A stretch of DNA of 64,000 nucleotides, taken from Palsa-504 sp963847965. Its GTDB lineage: Bacteria > Actinomycetota > Actinomycetes > Streptosporangiales > Streptosporangiaceae. The DNA lies in the NCBI GenBank assembly GCA_963847965.1, contig CAWKCG010000044.1, positions 203,899 to 267,898 of the forward strand, written 5' to 3'. This document shows positions 48,148-58,053 of the stretch, in pieces. Position 1 is the first letter of the stretch. The number at the start of each line of letters is the position of its first letter. Under the pieces are notes generated by a model. That model was not told the DNA's origin. It ran no database searches and was given only the letters and a program-made list of their open reading frames with translations. A program made the position numbers and the translations under genes.

Positions 48148-51100
48148 ATGACCGCCGACCCGGCGACAGCCGACCAAGCCGTCGTGGCCTACGACGGGGC
48201 AGGAATGTCCGGCCCTCATGGCATGCTGACAGCAGAGATGAGCGGTCGGGCATCAAGCCCCGTCCTGGTCGGGCGGGACGAGCAGATGGCCGCTCTGGAG
48301 GCCGCTTTCGCGAGCGCGCGCCAGGGCGGCCCGTCGGCCGTGCTGCTCGGCGGCGAGGCGGGCGTCGGCAAGTCCAGGCTGGTCGGCGAGTTCGGCCAGG
48401 TGGCGGCCTCGGCGGGCGCCCGGGTGCTGACCGGCGGCTGCCTGGAACTGGGCACGGACGGGCTGCCGTTCGCGCCATTCACCGCCGTGCTGCGCGAACT
48501 GGTACGCGAGATGGGCGCGGACACCGTGGCCTCGATGCTGCCCGGCCGGACCACGCGGGGGCTGGCCCGGCTGCTGCCCGAGCTCGGCGAACCGGACAGC
48601 GGCGGCGACCCGGGCGAGGCGCGGGCGCGGCTGTTCGAGGAAATGCTCACCGCGCTCGACCACCTGAGCGCGCACTCGCCGGTCGTGCTCGTGATCGAGG
48701 ACCTGCACTGGGCCGACCGGTCGAGCCGGGACCTGCTCACGTTCCTGATCGGCAACCAGCGCGCCGTCAGCGGGCTGCTGATCGTGGTCACGTTCCGGTC
48801 CGACGAGCTGCACCGCAACCATCCGCTGCGACCGATGCTCGCGGCGCTGGACCGGATCGCCTGGGTCGAGCGGGTCGAACTGCCCAGGCTCACCAGGACC
48901 GACACCAGCGAGCTGGCCGCCCGCATCCTCGGCGACCCGCCGGCGCCGCGGCTGGCCGAGGCGCTGTACCGCCGCAGCGAGGGCAACCCGCTGTTCGTGG
49001 AGACGCTGCTCTGCTGCGACGGCGAGCTCAGCGCCGAGCTGCCCGAGTCCCTGCGCGACCTGCTGCTGGACAGCGTGCGCAGGCTGCCCGAGGCGACCCA
49101 GGAGGTGCTGCGGGTCGCCAGCGCGGGCGGCGAGACGACCGGGCACGCCCTGCTGGCCGCCGTGACCGGCCTGGACGACGACGCGCTGACCGCGGCGCTG
49201 CGCCCGGCGGTGACCGCCAACGTGCTGCGCGTACGCGCCGACGGGTACGCGTTCAGGCACGAGCTGATCGGCGAGGCCGTCCACTCCGACCTGCTGCCCG
49301 GCGAGCACAGCCGGCTGCACAGCCGCTTCGCCGACGCGATCGACGCCAACCACTCGCTGGTGCCTCCGGGCCGCGCCGCGATCGAGCTGGCCCACCACTG
49401 GTACTCGGCGCACGACATCGCCTGGGCGCTGATCGGCGCCTGGCAGGCGGCGGCGCAGGCCGAGCGGGCGGTGGCGCCCGCCGAGCGGCTTGCGCTGCTG
49501 GCCCGCGTCCTTGACCTGTGGGACCAGGTGCCTGACGCGGCCGAGCGGATCGGCGCCGACCACGCGCGCATCTTGGAGGAGGCCACCAACGCGGCGTACG
49601 ACGCCGGGGAGTACGAGCGCGGGATCGCGCTGGCCACCTCGGCCCTGAAGGAGCTGGACCCCGCGGCCGAGCCGGTCCGCGCCGCCCAGCTACTGGAAGC
49701 CCGCGGGCACTTCAAGATGAACCTCGGCCGCAAGGAGTTCCCCGCGGACTTCGCCGCCGCGCTGCAGATCGTGCCGGCCGACGCGCCCGCCGCGCGGGTA
49801 CCTATCCTGCTGGCGGCGGCGCGATGCCTGCCCCACGGTGGTGCGGATTACCGCTCCTACGCCGAGGAGGCCCTGGCGCTGGCCCGGGAGGCTGGCGACG
49901 AGGCGAACCAGGCCAGCGCGCTGATGTCGCTGGCGATGTACGACGCCGGTGACGGCCAGCAGAGCAGCAGCGGCAGCAATCCCCTCGAGCTGATCACGCG
50001 GGCCCGCATCATGGCCGAGCAGGCCGGGGCGTACGGCCTGGTGGCCAGGGCGGCGGTCAACGAGTCCCACCTGCTCGAAGGCGCGGGCGATCACGAAATG
50101 GCCGTCGAGGCGGCGCGCCGGGGGATGGCCAACGCCGACGCGCGGTACCTGGCCTGCGAACTGCGCAGCCTGCTCACGGTCAACCAGGCGGAGCCGCTGC
50201 TCGCGCTGGGCCGGTGGGGTGAGGCGCTCCAGCTGGCCGAGGGAGCACGTGACGTCACACTCGCGGCGCTGCCGCTGCACCGGGCCATGCTGCGGGTCGT
50301 GAAGGGCCGGATCGCGCTGGCCCGGGGGGATGCCGGCGGCGCGGCGGAGGCGGTGTCGGCCGTCGGCGAACTGCTTCGCGGCGCGCAATACGAAGACCAG
50401 CACCAGCTCCCGTTCGGCGCCCTGGAGATCTTGCTACGGCTCGCGACGGCCGGGCCGGCCGGCGCGATCACGGCGGCCTTGCAGGTCATCGACGATTACG
50501 AGGTCTCGAGCGGCAGCCCCAGGTACGCGTGGCCCGTGGTGGTCGCGGGAGCCACGGCGTGCCTGTCGGCCGCCGCGCAGGTAAGGGTGGCCCGTGACGA
50601 GCGGCTCAGGGACGAGGTGGCCGCCCTCGCGGGCCGGCTGCGCACGATCGCGGAGAAGCTGGAGACGTTCGGCCAGGCCCAGGAGGCCAACCGGCTGACC
50701 TTCGCCGCGGCCGACGCCCATGTCGCCTACCTGCTGGCCGCCTTCCCCGACACCGATGAAGCCCTGGGTACCGGGGCCGCCCCCTCGCCCGCCCAGCTGC
50801 GCGCCGCCTGGGACCAGGCCGCAGCCGCCTGGACCGCGGTCAGCGAGCCGTACCCGCTCGCGCAGACGCTGCTGCACGCGGCCGAGGCCGCACTGGCCTG
50901 CGACGATCGCGGCGGTGCGGCGGAGCGGCTGCGGCGCGCCGCCGGCCTGGCCGCCCACCTCGGCGCCCGCCCGCTCAGCGATCAGATCGCGATACTGGCG
51001 CGCCGGGCCAGGATCTCGCTGACCGGCCCGGGCGAGGCGGGGGCAGGTACCAGCGACGCCGGCGCCGGCGATCCGGGCCTCACCGGGCGCGAGCGCGAGG

Positions 51101-51273
51101 TGCTGCGCCTGGTCGCGGCCGGGCGCAGCAACAGGGAGATAGCCGCCGAGTTGTTCATCTCGCCGAAGACGGCCAGCGTCCACGTCTCCAACATCCTCGG
51201 CAAGCTGGGCGCCGCCAGCCGGGGCGAGGCCGCCGCCAAGGCCCACGAACTGCGCCTGTTCGAGTCGGGCTGA
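48148..51273 (+). CDS. Large LuxR-family (LAL/MalT-like) ATPase regulator
   Basis: A 1041-residue STAND-type regulator. Walker A GGEAGVGKS (68-76), Walker B VVLVIEDLHWAD near 180, a long helical repeat region (about 400-960), and a C-terminal LuxR/GerE helix-turn-helix (LTGREREVLRLVAAGRSNREIAAELFISPKTASVHVSNILGKL). Regulators of this kind activate pathway genes on binding a small molecule and ATP. Start is uncertain: ATG 48148 is used, and ATG 48238, where conserved sequence begins, is an alternative. Target unknown. Confidence 0.87.
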   Translation: MTADPATADQAVVAYDGAGMSGPHGMLTAEMSGRASSPVLVGRDEQMAALEAAFASARQGGPSAVLLGGEAGVGKSRLVGEFGQVAASAGARVLTGGCLELGTDGLPFAPFTAVLRELVREMGADTVASMLPGRTTRGLARLLPELGEPDSGGDPGEARARLFEEMLTALDHLSAHSPVVLVIEDLHWADRSSRDLLTFLIGNQRAVSGLLIVVTFRSDELHRNHPLRPMLAALDRIAWVERVELPRLTRTDTSELAARILGDPPAPRLAEALYRRSEGNPLFVETLLCCDGELSAELPESLRDLLLDSVRRLPEATQEVLRVASAGGETTGHALLAAVTGLDDDALTAALRPAVTANVLRVRADGYAFRHELIGEAVHSDLLPGEHSRLHSRFADAIDANHSLVPPGRAAIELAHHWYSAHDIAWALIGAWQAAAQAERAVAPAERLALLARVLDLWDQVPDAAERIGADHARILEEATNAAYDAGEYERGIALATSALKELDPAAEPVRAAQLLEARGHFKMNLGRKEFPADFAAALQIVPADAPAARVPILLAAARCLPHGGADYRSYAEEALALAREAGDEANQASALMSLAMYDAGDGQQSSSGSNPLELITRARIMAEQAGAYGLVARAAVNESHLLEGAGDHEMAVEAARRGMANADARYLACELRSLLTVNQAEPLLALGRWGEALQLAEGARDVTLAALPLHRAMLRVVKGRIALARGDAGGAAEAVSAVGELLRGAQYEDQHQLPFGALEILLRLATAGPAGAITAALQVIDDYEVSSGSPRYAWPVVVAGATACLSAAAQVRVARDERLRDEVAALAGRLRTIAEKLETFGQAQEANRLTFAAADAHVAYLLAAFPDTDEALGTGAAPSPAQLRAAWDQAAAAWTAVSEPYPLAQTLLHAAEAALACDDRGGAAERLRRAAGLAAHLGARPLSDQIAILARRARISLTGPGEAGAGTSDAGAGDPGLTGREREVLRLVAAGRSNREIAAELFISPKTASVHVSNILGKLGAASRGEAAAKAHELRLFESG

Positions 51274-51274
51274 A

Positions 51275-51311
51275 GTCGGCCTTCGGTCTCGCTTGGGCTA
51301 TCGGGGCCGAC
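51275..51311. terminator. Hairpin between convergent LuxR and HyfB-like genes
   Basis: GTCGGCC and GGCCGAC flank a 23-base loop just after the LuxR stop. It could serve both converging transcripts. No T-tract. Confidence 0.4.
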
Positions 51312-51355
51312 GTGTGCGAAGCGGGGCTGTGCCGTTGCCGTCATGGTCTGCCGCC

Positions 51356-53377
51356 TTATACCGCGCCGAGCAGGTAGGCGAGCAGGATCACTGAGAACAC
51401 GTACAGCAGGTACAGGTTGACGTCGCCGGATTGCAGCGGCCGGATCGCATCGGCGAGCCATTCGACGGCGCGGATTATCGGCCGGTACAGGTACCTCTCG
51501 AAGACCGGCGTCACCTGCGCCTGGTAATGCACGGGCCCTGACCGGCCGGCCGGGTCGTCGTCCGAGGCGCGCCTGACCGAGACGGCCGGCCGGTACAGGG
51601 CGTCGAAGGTGACCCGGGTCGGGGCGGAGAACGTCATGGCCGAGTACTGCATCCGTGGCCGGAAGCTGACGAGGCCGCCGTCCCACACGGGGACGGAAAC
51701 GCTCGCGGCGCGTGGCCGCCCGGCCAGGAAGATCAGCAGCGGGACGGCGCATGCGGCGGCCAGGAACACGGCCAGGTACGTCGGCGAGAATGCGGAGAAG
51801 TCCGTGTGGGCCGGGATGACGGTGAGCTTGCCCGGCAGCAGAAGCCGGCCGAGCGTGACACCGGTAATGGTCCGTGCGGTCCGGGATAGCGCGGCCAGCA
51901 TGACCGGGGCGCCGACCGCCAGGGCTACGCAGGCGACGGCGAGCAGCGCGGGGCCAGCGATCGGCTGGCCCGCTTCCCGCGCGGCCGCGGCTTGCCGTGT
52001 CCTGGGCATACCGAGGTACGGGATGCCGAAGCCGCGCACGAACGCGTAAATGGCCAGGCCTCCGGTGAGCCCGAGCATCGCGGCGGCGACCACGATAAGG
52101 ATGGCGATCAGGTGGCTGCCGGTGCGGAAGCCCTGGAACAGTCCCTGGAAGATCAGCCATTCGCTGACGAACCCGTTCAGCGGCGGCAGCGCGGCGATCC
52201 CGAGGGTGCCGATGAACGCGATCACCGCGCTGCGCGGCAACCTGTGCACGAGCCCGCCGAGCCGGTCCATGTCCCTGGTCCCGGTCGCATGCTCGACCAC
52301 GCCAGCCTCGAGGAACAGCAGCGTCTTGTAGCAGCCGTGGTTGGCCACGTGGTACAGGCCGGCGATGAGCAGGAACGCGGCCAGCGCAGGCTGGCGGTAG
52401 GCGTGGAAGATCATGGCGGCGCCGAACGCGGTCACGATGATCCCGGTGTTCTCGATAGTCGAGTAGGCCAGGAACCGCTTGATGTCGCGTTCGGCCAGCG
52501 CATACAGGATGCCGATGGCGGCGCTGACTGCTCCCGCGCCCATGGTGACCAGCCCGGGCCACGACCCGCCGACGGGAACCAGCCGGAACGCGAACAGCGC
52601 GATGCCGTAGGCGCCGAGCTTGACCACCACGCCGGAAAGGAACGCCGATCCGTCGGCCGGGGCCACCGGGTGCGCCTCGGGCAGCCACACGTGCAGCGGG
52701 ACGAGCCCGGCCTTGAACCCGAACCCGCTCAGGGCGAGCAGGTACGCGGCGGCCCGCCACCCGCCGGGCACCAGATGGGCGCGGGACGCCATCACGTCCA
52801 GTTCGGTGGCGTTCGTCTTGGCGGCGAGGATCACGAACGCGGCCACGATCAGCAGGAAGCCGATCTCGGACAGGGCCAGGAACCAGAACGCTCCGCGCGC
52901 CGTCTCGCCGCTGCGCGGATGGCGCAGGATGAGCAGGTAACACGTCAGGCTCATCGTCTCCCAGGCGACCAGGAACGTCACCATGCCGCCTGCCGCCAGG
53001 ACGCCCAGGCAGGCGAGCAGCGCCAGGTTCATGGCGGCCAGGTAGATACCGGTGCCGCGGGAGGGCTCGTGGTAGCGGGGGGCATAGCACGCGAGCGCCA
53101 CCGCGACGACGCCGAGCACCGCCACGAATACGCCCGCCAGGCTGGTCATCTGCAGCTGCACGGGTCCGCCGACGATGGTCGCGGTGCCGGGAGCGACCAC
53201 GTGCGTGTTGCCGTACACCAGCGACCAGCCGCCGGCCGCCGCGGCGGCGGCACCCGCGAGAGCGGACAAACCGCAGCACGCCCGCAGCCCAGGCCGCCAC
53301 GACCCGGCCAGCAACCCCACCATGGCGGCGGCGAACCAGGCCCCGCCCGCGCCGTAGACGATGTCCAGCGGGTTCAC
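51356..53377 (-). CDS. Proton-pumping membrane subunit, HyfB/NuoL-like
   Basis: A 673-residue antiporter-type subunit with about 14-16 spans. Conserved features: LAWETMSLTCYLLI, FGFKAGLVPLHVWLPEAHPVAPADGSAFLSGVVVK with the ion-path lysine and histidines, LAERDIKRFLAYSTIENTGII, and LFLEAGVVEHATGTRDMDRLGGL. The C-terminal arm matches HyfB/HycC. Last gene of the seven-gene minus-strand complex; its ATG overlaps the preceding stop by four bases. Predicted to translocate protons or sodium. Confidence 0.9.
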   Translation of the reverse strand: MNPLDIVYGAGGAWFAAAMVGLLAGSWRPGLRACCGLSALAGAAAAAAGGWSLVYGNTHVVAPGTATIVGGPVQLQMTSLAGVFVAVLGVVAVALACYAPRYHEPSRGTGIYLAAMNLALLACLGVLAAGGMVTFLVAWETMSLTCYLLILRHPRSGETARGAFWFLALSEIGFLLIVAAFVILAAKTNATELDVMASRAHLVPGGWRAAAYLLALSGFGFKAGLVPLHVWLPEAHPVAPADGSAFLSGVVVKLGAYGIALFAFRLVPVGGSWPGLVTMGAGAVSAAIGILYALAERDIKRFLAYSTIENTGIIVTAFGAAMIFHAYRQPALAAFLLIAGLYHVANHGCYKTLLFLEAGVVEHATGTRDMDRLGGLVHRLPRSAVIAFIGTLGIAALPPLNGFVSEWLIFQGLFQGFRTGSHLIAILIVVAAAMLGLTGGLAIYAFVRGFGIPYLGMPRTRQAAAAREAGQPIAGPALLAVACVALAVGAPVMLAALSRTARTITGVTLGRLLLPGKLTVIPAHTDFSAFSPTYLAVFLAAACAVPLLIFLAGRPRAASVSVPVWDGGLVSFRPRMQYSAMTFSAPTRVTFDALYRPAVSVRRASDDDPAGRSGPVHYQAQVTPVFERYLYRPIIRAVEWLADAIRPLQSGDVNLYLLYVFSVILLAYLLGAV

Positions 53378-53928
53378 CGCTCACCTCCGGGGGAGTCCTG
53401 GTCGGCGATGAACGTCAGGCCTGGTACCCTCTCCGCGAGCCGGCCGACCGCCACGCTGAGGCCTTGCAGCAGCGCCAGCGGGCTCGGCGGGCACCCCGGG
53501 ATCCACACGTCGACCGGGAGCACCTCGCCGACGTCCCCGTGCACGAACGCGTCCTTGCCGTACACACCGCCGAGCGCGCACGCGCCGGTCGCGACCACCA
53601 CCTTGGGCCCGGGCATGGCCTCGTACGTCTTACGCGCCGCCACGTCGAACGCCCGGACCATCGGCCCGGTAACCAGCAGGAGGTCCGCGTGCCTGGGCGC
53701 CGGGGTGAAGAAGAAACCCAGCCGGTGCAGGTCATAGTGGGGCGCGGAGAGCAGCCGGATTTCCTGCTCGCATACCGCGCACGACCCGGTGTCGAGGGTG
53801 CGGATGTGCAGGCTGCGGCCGAACTGCGCGGCGATCCTTTCTCGTAGCTGCCGGGCTGCCTCGGCCGCGTCCTGGCTGGCCGACTCGGCGACGTCGCCGG
53901 GCTGGGCGGGCTTGCTCGCGGGATTCAT
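53374..53928 (-). CDS. NuoB/HycG-like iron-sulfur subunit
   Basis: A 184-residue subunit with four cysteines for the proximal [4Fe-4S] cluster: C50 and C53 (GSCAVCEQEI), C117 (ATGACALGG) and C146 (IPGCPPSP). This cluster normally sits next to the [NiFe] or quinone site. The first 30 residues are a variable extension. Starts by overlapping the ferredoxin-like gene. Confidence 0.88.
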   Translation of the reverse strand: MNPASKPAQPGDVAESASQDAAEAARQLRERIAAQFGRSLHIRTLDTGSCAVCEQEIRLLSAPHYDLHRLGFFFTPAPRHADLLLVTGPMVRAFDVAARKTYEAMPGPKVVVATGACALGGVYGKDAFVHGDVGEVLPVDVWIPGCPPSPLALLQGLSVAVGRLAERVPGLTFIADQDSPGGER

Positions 53929-54263
53929 CGCTCTGCTCCGAGTATCGGGATTTCCTTGATAAGCGCGGAGCGAGTGGTGGCAGCGAGCTCGAACTCCCCG
54001 CTCGAGGTGACTGCGTGCGGGGCTACCTCGGCGCACCTGCCGCAGGCGCTGCAGGCACCGACGTCGAAGACCAGCACATCCTCCGTCCTGCGCAGCGCGG
54101 CGCGCGGGCACACCGCGATCATGCGGTCAGCGTCGCCCGGGGTCAGCTCCCGCGGGCGGAACGCCGGCGGCGTCGGCAGGGCCGCCGCCGACCGGTCGGG
54201 CCTGGCCGGGTAGCGGGTGGTGACCACTCCGCGGCGCAACCCCCTGACAAACCACAACGGCAC
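53925..54263 (-). CDS. Ferredoxin-like subunit (HycF/NuoI family) with a single cluster
   Basis: A 112-residue protein. Only four ligand cysteines remain: C52 (CPRAAL) and C71, C74, C77 (CSACGRC); A81 replaces the cysteine expected before P82, and the first CxxCxxC is absent. The pairing rule of two-cluster ferredoxins predicts that these four form one [4Fe-4S] cluster. Lies 35 bases after the large-subunit gene and overlaps the next. Confidence 0.82.
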   Translation of the reverse strand: MPLWFVRGLRRGVVTTRYPARPDRSAAALPTPPAFRPRELTPGDADRMIAVCPRAALRRTEDVLVFDVGACSACGRCAEVAPHAVTSSGEFELAATTRSALIKEIPILGAER

Positions 54264-54298
54264 CTCGTCTCACCTCCCTCGACGGGTTCTGAGGATTC

Positions 54299-55903
54299 TC
54301 ACCGGGCCATCCCGGCCGCGGTCAGCCAGAAGCTGGCCTCGATGATCGGGATGTCGGTGAACACGTTCTGCGACCGGCACGCGTCGTCGAAGCCGCGCCA
54401 GTTGCGCACGGACGCCGGGCGCAGCCGCGCCCGGGTGATCCGCCCGATCTGGTCTAGGGCGACCCAGGCGAGCACCTCGCCGCGTGACGATTCGGCCCAG
54501 CCAAGGCCTTGGCCGTCCTTCCGCGTCACGGGAAGTGGGGTGCAATCCGCTGCGGTGCCCGCCTCGAGGAACTCGCCGATGAGCCGGACCGACTCCGCCG
54601 CCTCGCCGAGCATTACCTGGAGGCGGGCGAACACGTCGCCAGCCTCGGCCGTGACCACTGTGACCGGGTGGCCGGCGTACGGGCCGTCGTCCGCGGCCTC
54701 ATTCCGCGGGGCGCGGGCGTTGCGCCGCGCGTCCATGGCCAGTCCGGTGGCCCGCGCGACCGGCCCCACCAGGCCGAGGCGACGGGCCTGTTCGGCGGTC
54801 AGGATGCCGCAGGCCTCCAGCCGGTCGAGGAAGGAGTTGGTCCTGGTCAGCGCGTCGGCGGCCCGGCGCAATTCGTCGTAGGCGGCGGGCAGATCACGCT
54901 CGAGCACCGCGACGTCTGGAGCGCGAGTGGCCCCGCCGGGCTCGATGACGCCGAACAGATACCTGTGGCCGAACGCCGCGGCGTTGACCCGCAGTAGCCG
55001 CTCGAGCGCGATCTCGGCCGCCGACTGGCCCACCGTCAGCCCGGTGGCCTGGCACAGCGCGGCCATGGCGGCGGCGTGGTTGTACAGGCGTTCCAGCTCG
55101 AGCGCCACCGCCCTGGTCCGGGCGGCCGCGGGCGGCGGTGCGATGCCGAGCGCGGCCTCGGCGGCCGCGGCGAACGCCCAGCCGACCGCAACGGCGGACA
55201 GGCCCTCGACGCGCTCGGCCAGGAAGATCGCCTCGCGCGGCGTCTGGCCGCGCAGCCGCCATTCCACGCCGCGGTGCTTGTGCCAGGTGAACAGGTACAC
55301 ATCGACGATTTCCTCGCCGCTGGTCACCAGCCCGTAGTACAGGCTTTCCACGCCGACCTGGCGGACGGGCCCGAACGGGAACTCGAACGCCTGCCCGCCG
55401 ACGGTGTGCGGGGCGTGCACCTCTTCCGGCGGCTGCGCCGGCCGGTGCCCCAGCCGCGGGAAGTCAGGTCCGGCGTGCGGCGGCAGCATGAGCCGGTTGA
55501 GCGGCTTACCCGTCGCCGGCCGGATGCCGAACTGCTCGTAGATCTCGCATTCCTCGATGAACGCGGCCGGCGCGATATCGGACAGCGGCGGGTACTGATC
55601 GCCCTCGATCTCGGCCTCGGTGAGGAGGTACCCCTCCTCGAGCGCCCAGACCAGGCGGAGGGTCTGGGCGTCGCCGTCGTTGTCGGCGAACATGTCAGCG
55701 AGCCGGACACCGGGAGTGCCCGCGATGACATGGGTGGCCGCCTCCAGGGTCTCGGGCAGCATGCGGACGGTGATCGCTCCCCGGGTGGCGGCGCCGTCCC
55801 TGACCTCGAGACTGCCGAGGTCTACGAGCTGACGTACCAGCCGCTCTGACGTCCCCGCGACGTGCGGTAGTGAAGCGGGAATGGGGAGGTGGGTGGGGGT
55901 CAT
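54299..55903 (-). CDS. HycE-like large subunit lacking the [NiFe] ligands
   Basis: A 534-residue fusion of a NuoC-like N-terminal domain (about 20-150, ECEIYEQFGIRP) and a NuoD/hydrogenase-large-subunit domain. The first ligand motif, normally RxCGxC, reads R231-V-E-G-L-S236. The last, normally DPCxxC, reads near 517-523 D-I-P-I-I-E-A. All four nickel cysteines are therefore missing, so this is not a working hydrogenase. It resembles the 'energy-converting hydrogenase-related' group and the mycobacterial hyc-like locus. Its start overlaps the HyfF-like stop (ATGA). Confidence 0.9.
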   Translation of the reverse strand: MTPTHLPIPASLPHVAGTSERLVRQLVDLGSLEVRDGAATRGAITVRMLPETLEAATHVIAGTPGVRLADMFADNDGDAQTLRLVWALEEGYLLTEAEIEGDQYPPLSDIAPAAFIEECEIYEQFGIRPATGKPLNRLMLPPHAGPDFPRLGHRPAQPPEEVHAPHTVGGQAFEFPFGPVRQVGVESLYYGLVTSGEEIVDVYLFTWHKHRGVEWRLRGQTPREAIFLAERVEGLSAVAVGWAFAAAAEAALGIAPPPAAARTRAVALELERLYNHAAAMAALCQATGLTVGQSAAEIALERLLRVNAAAFGHRYLFGVIEPGGATRAPDVAVLERDLPAAYDELRRAADALTRTNSFLDRLEACGILTAEQARRLGLVGPVARATGLAMDARRNARAPRNEAADDGPYAGHPVTVVTAEAGDVFARLQVMLGEAAESVRLIGEFLEAGTAADCTPLPVTRKDGQGLGWAESSRGEVLAWVALDQIGRITRARLRPASVRNWRGFDDACRSQNVFTDIPIIEASFWLTAAGMAR

Positions 55904-57378
55904 CCGATTGCGCCGATCGAGTGGCGGAGCACGGCGTCCAGGCCGGCCGGGATCCACAGCCCGAGGACCAGCAGCGCCGCCAGCCCCAGGATGAGCGGCG
56001 CCGCGGTAACGGCCGCCACCGCCCGGCCGCGGTACGGGCTAGCGAGCTGGGCCGGCGGGCTGCCGGTCACCATCCCGGTCGTGGTCCGGGCGAAGGCCAC
56101 AAACGCCAGCCCCAGCAGGGCGAGCAGGAGCAGCGGGAACACCGGGCTGCCGTAGGCGAAGCCGGCCCGCACGATGGTCAGCTCGGACAAGAACAGGCCG
56201 AACGGCGGTGACCCGAGGACGGCGAAGGTAGCCAGCAGCAACGCACCTCCCGTGACCGGGACGGCGGCCAGCAGTCCGGTCACCTCGTCCGCTTCCCTGG
56301 TCTGGTAGCGGAGCGCTACGTCGCCGCTGGACAGGAAGAGCACCGCCTTGGCCAGCGCGTGGTTCAGTGTCTGGAGCAGCGCGCCGTACAGGCCGAGGAT
56401 CCCGCCGAAGCCGAGGGCCACGGCGATGATGCCCATGTGCTCGACCGAGGAGTAGGCGAACAGTCGCTTGAAGTTGCCGCGCCGGACCATGAACAGCGCG
56501 CCGATGACGATGGAGGCGAACCCGAAGGAGAGCAGCACGGCCCGTGGGTAGGTCGGGCCGAGCCGTCCGTGCGCGATGGCCAGGAACCTGATGATCGCGT
56601 ACATGCCGGTGTTGAGCAGCGCGGCGGACAGCATGGCGCTGGCCGGGCTGGGCGCCTCGGCGTGCGCGTCGGGCAGCCAGGTGTGCATCGGCGCGAGCCC
56701 TACCTTGGTGCCGTAACCCACCACCGCCAGCAAGAACGCCAGCCGCAGGCTCTGCGGGGCCAGCGCGCGGGCGTGCGCGAGCAGGTAAGGCCAGGTCAGG
56801 CCGAGGTTCGAGCCCAGGTGCAGCGCGCTGGCCGAGTAGAAGAGGAACAGCGTCCCGGCCAGGGCAATGGTGACGCCCAGCGAGCTGATGATGATGTACT
56901 TCCACGCCGCCTCGAGCGACCGGGCCCGGCCCTCGATGCCGACCAGGGCCGCGCTGGCCAGCGTGCTCGCCTCAACCAGCACGAACAGCAGTCCAAGGTT
57001 GCCGGTTTCCAGTGCTGCGAGCATCAGCGAGGCGAACAGGCCGAAGAACGTGAAGTACAGCCGGACCTGGAAGCCGCTGAGCTCACCGCGGTCTTCCTGG
57101 GCCGCGACGTAGCCGATCGACCCGAGCGCCGCCAGCAGCGTCACCCCTGTCACCGTCATCAGGAAGAAGCCGCCAAGTGGGTCCACGTAGAGGAAGCCGT
57201 CCCAGCCGGCCAGCGGTGCGCGTCCATCCAGTTGGACGAGCAGGGCCAGCGAGCAGCCGAGGGCTATAGCGGCCCCGGTGGCCTGGGCTATGCCAGCCGC
57301 CCGGGCCCGGGCGCCCGCGATCGCGGCGGCCGAGCCGCCGAGCGGGCCGAGCACGATGAGAATGGCCAGGACGGTCAT
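55900..57378 (-). CDS. Proton-pumping membrane subunit, HyfF/NuoN-like
   Basis: A 492-residue antiporter-type protein with about 14 spans: LVEASTLASAALVGIEGRARSLEAAWKYIIISSLG, YGTKVGLAPMHTWLPDAHAEAPSPASAMLSA, RGNFKRLFAYSSVEHMGII, and NHALAKAVLFLSSGDV. The upstream frame is open, but MTVLAILIV at 57378 starts the first span and overlaps the HyfE-like stop. A second pump module beside the HyfB-like subunit. Confidence 0.9.
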   Translation of the reverse strand: MTVLAILIVLGPLGGSAAAIAGARARAAGIAQATGAAIALGCSLALLVQLDGRAPLAGWDGFLYVDPLGGFFLMTVTGVTLLAALGSIGYVAAQEDRGELSGFQVRLYFTFFGLFASLMLAALETGNLGLLFVLVEASTLASAALVGIEGRARSLEAAWKYIIISSLGVTIALAGTLFLFYSASALHLGSNLGLTWPYLLAHARALAPQSLRLAFLLAVVGYGTKVGLAPMHTWLPDAHAEAPSPASAMLSAALLNTGMYAIIRFLAIAHGRLGPTYPRAVLLSFGFASIVIGALFMVRRGNFKRLFAYSSVEHMGIIAVALGFGGILGLYGALLQTLNHALAKAVLFLSSGDVALRYQTREADEVTGLLAAVPVTGGALLLATFAVLGSPPFGLFLSELTIVRAGFAYGSPVFPLLLLALLGLAFVAFARTTTGMVTGSPPAQLASPYRGRAVAAVTAAPLILGLAALLVLGLWIPAGLDAVLRHSIGAIG

Positions 57379-58049
57379 CCTCGCAACTCCCTGAGCTCGG
57401 CGGCGCTGGCCTCGGCCAGCTGGCGGGTGAGCCCGGACACGAACACCACCATGATCAGCACCCCTGCCACGATGTCCAGGAAGATCCCGGCCTCGACGAT
57501 GAACGGGAACGTCGCAACCAGGGTGATCGCGCCGAGGAAGACCCCGTTCTCCACGATGAGCCAGCCGATGAGTTGCGCGACCGTGTGCCGGCGCACCACC
57601 ATCGACAGCGACCCGAGCAGGATCACCGCAGTGGACAGCGGGACTACGGCCGCCGCCACGGTGCCGTGCGGCAGCAGCGCGGGCCTGGTCACCAGGTAGG
57701 CGAATGCGGTCAGCGCACCGCCGGCGATCAGCGAGGTCGACAGGCCGGTGGACATCGCAGCATCGCGCTTGAGCGCCAGCCGCGTCACCAGCAGCCTGCG
57801 GGCCGACAGCGGGATCGCGATTCCCTTGACCGCCAGGGTGAGGGCGGCAAGGATCCACAGCTCGGCGCTATGGAACGCCACGGCCGCGGTCCCCGCCGCG
57901 AACGAGAGCACCACCGACTGGGCGCCGTAATAGACCACGTAGCGGTTGAACAGCTTCGAGGCGAGGCACGCGAACGCCAGCAGCAGGATCAGCACCCCGG
58001 ACAGGTCGAGCAGGACACCGGAGGCGCTGGTGGCGGACAGGCTCTCCAT
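57375..58049 (-). CDS. Membrane subunit, HyfE-like (NuoK-related)
   Basis: A 224-residue protein with about seven spans; LIGWLIVENGVFLGA carries the conserved glutamate of NuoK/HyfE proteins and the C-terminus GLTRQLAEASAAELRELRG is cytoplasmic. Starts four bases after the HycD-like stop. Confidence 0.86.
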   Translation of the reverse strand: MESLSATSASGVLLDLSGVLILLLAFACLASKLFNRYVVYYGAQSVVLSFAAGTAAVAFHSAELWILAALTLAVKGIAIPLSARRLLVTRLALKRDAAMSTGLSTSLIAGGALTAFAYLVTRPALLPHGTVAAAVVPLSTAVILLGSLSMVVRRHTVAQLIGWLIVENGVFLGAITLVATFPFIVEAGIFLDIVAGVLIMVVFVSGLTRQLAEASAAELRELRG

Positions 58050-58053
58050 CGGG

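Noticed and set aside
54299..55903. Active [NiFe]-hydrogenase large subunit
   Set aside because: None of the four nickel-binding cysteines is present, so the hydrogenase name was not used.
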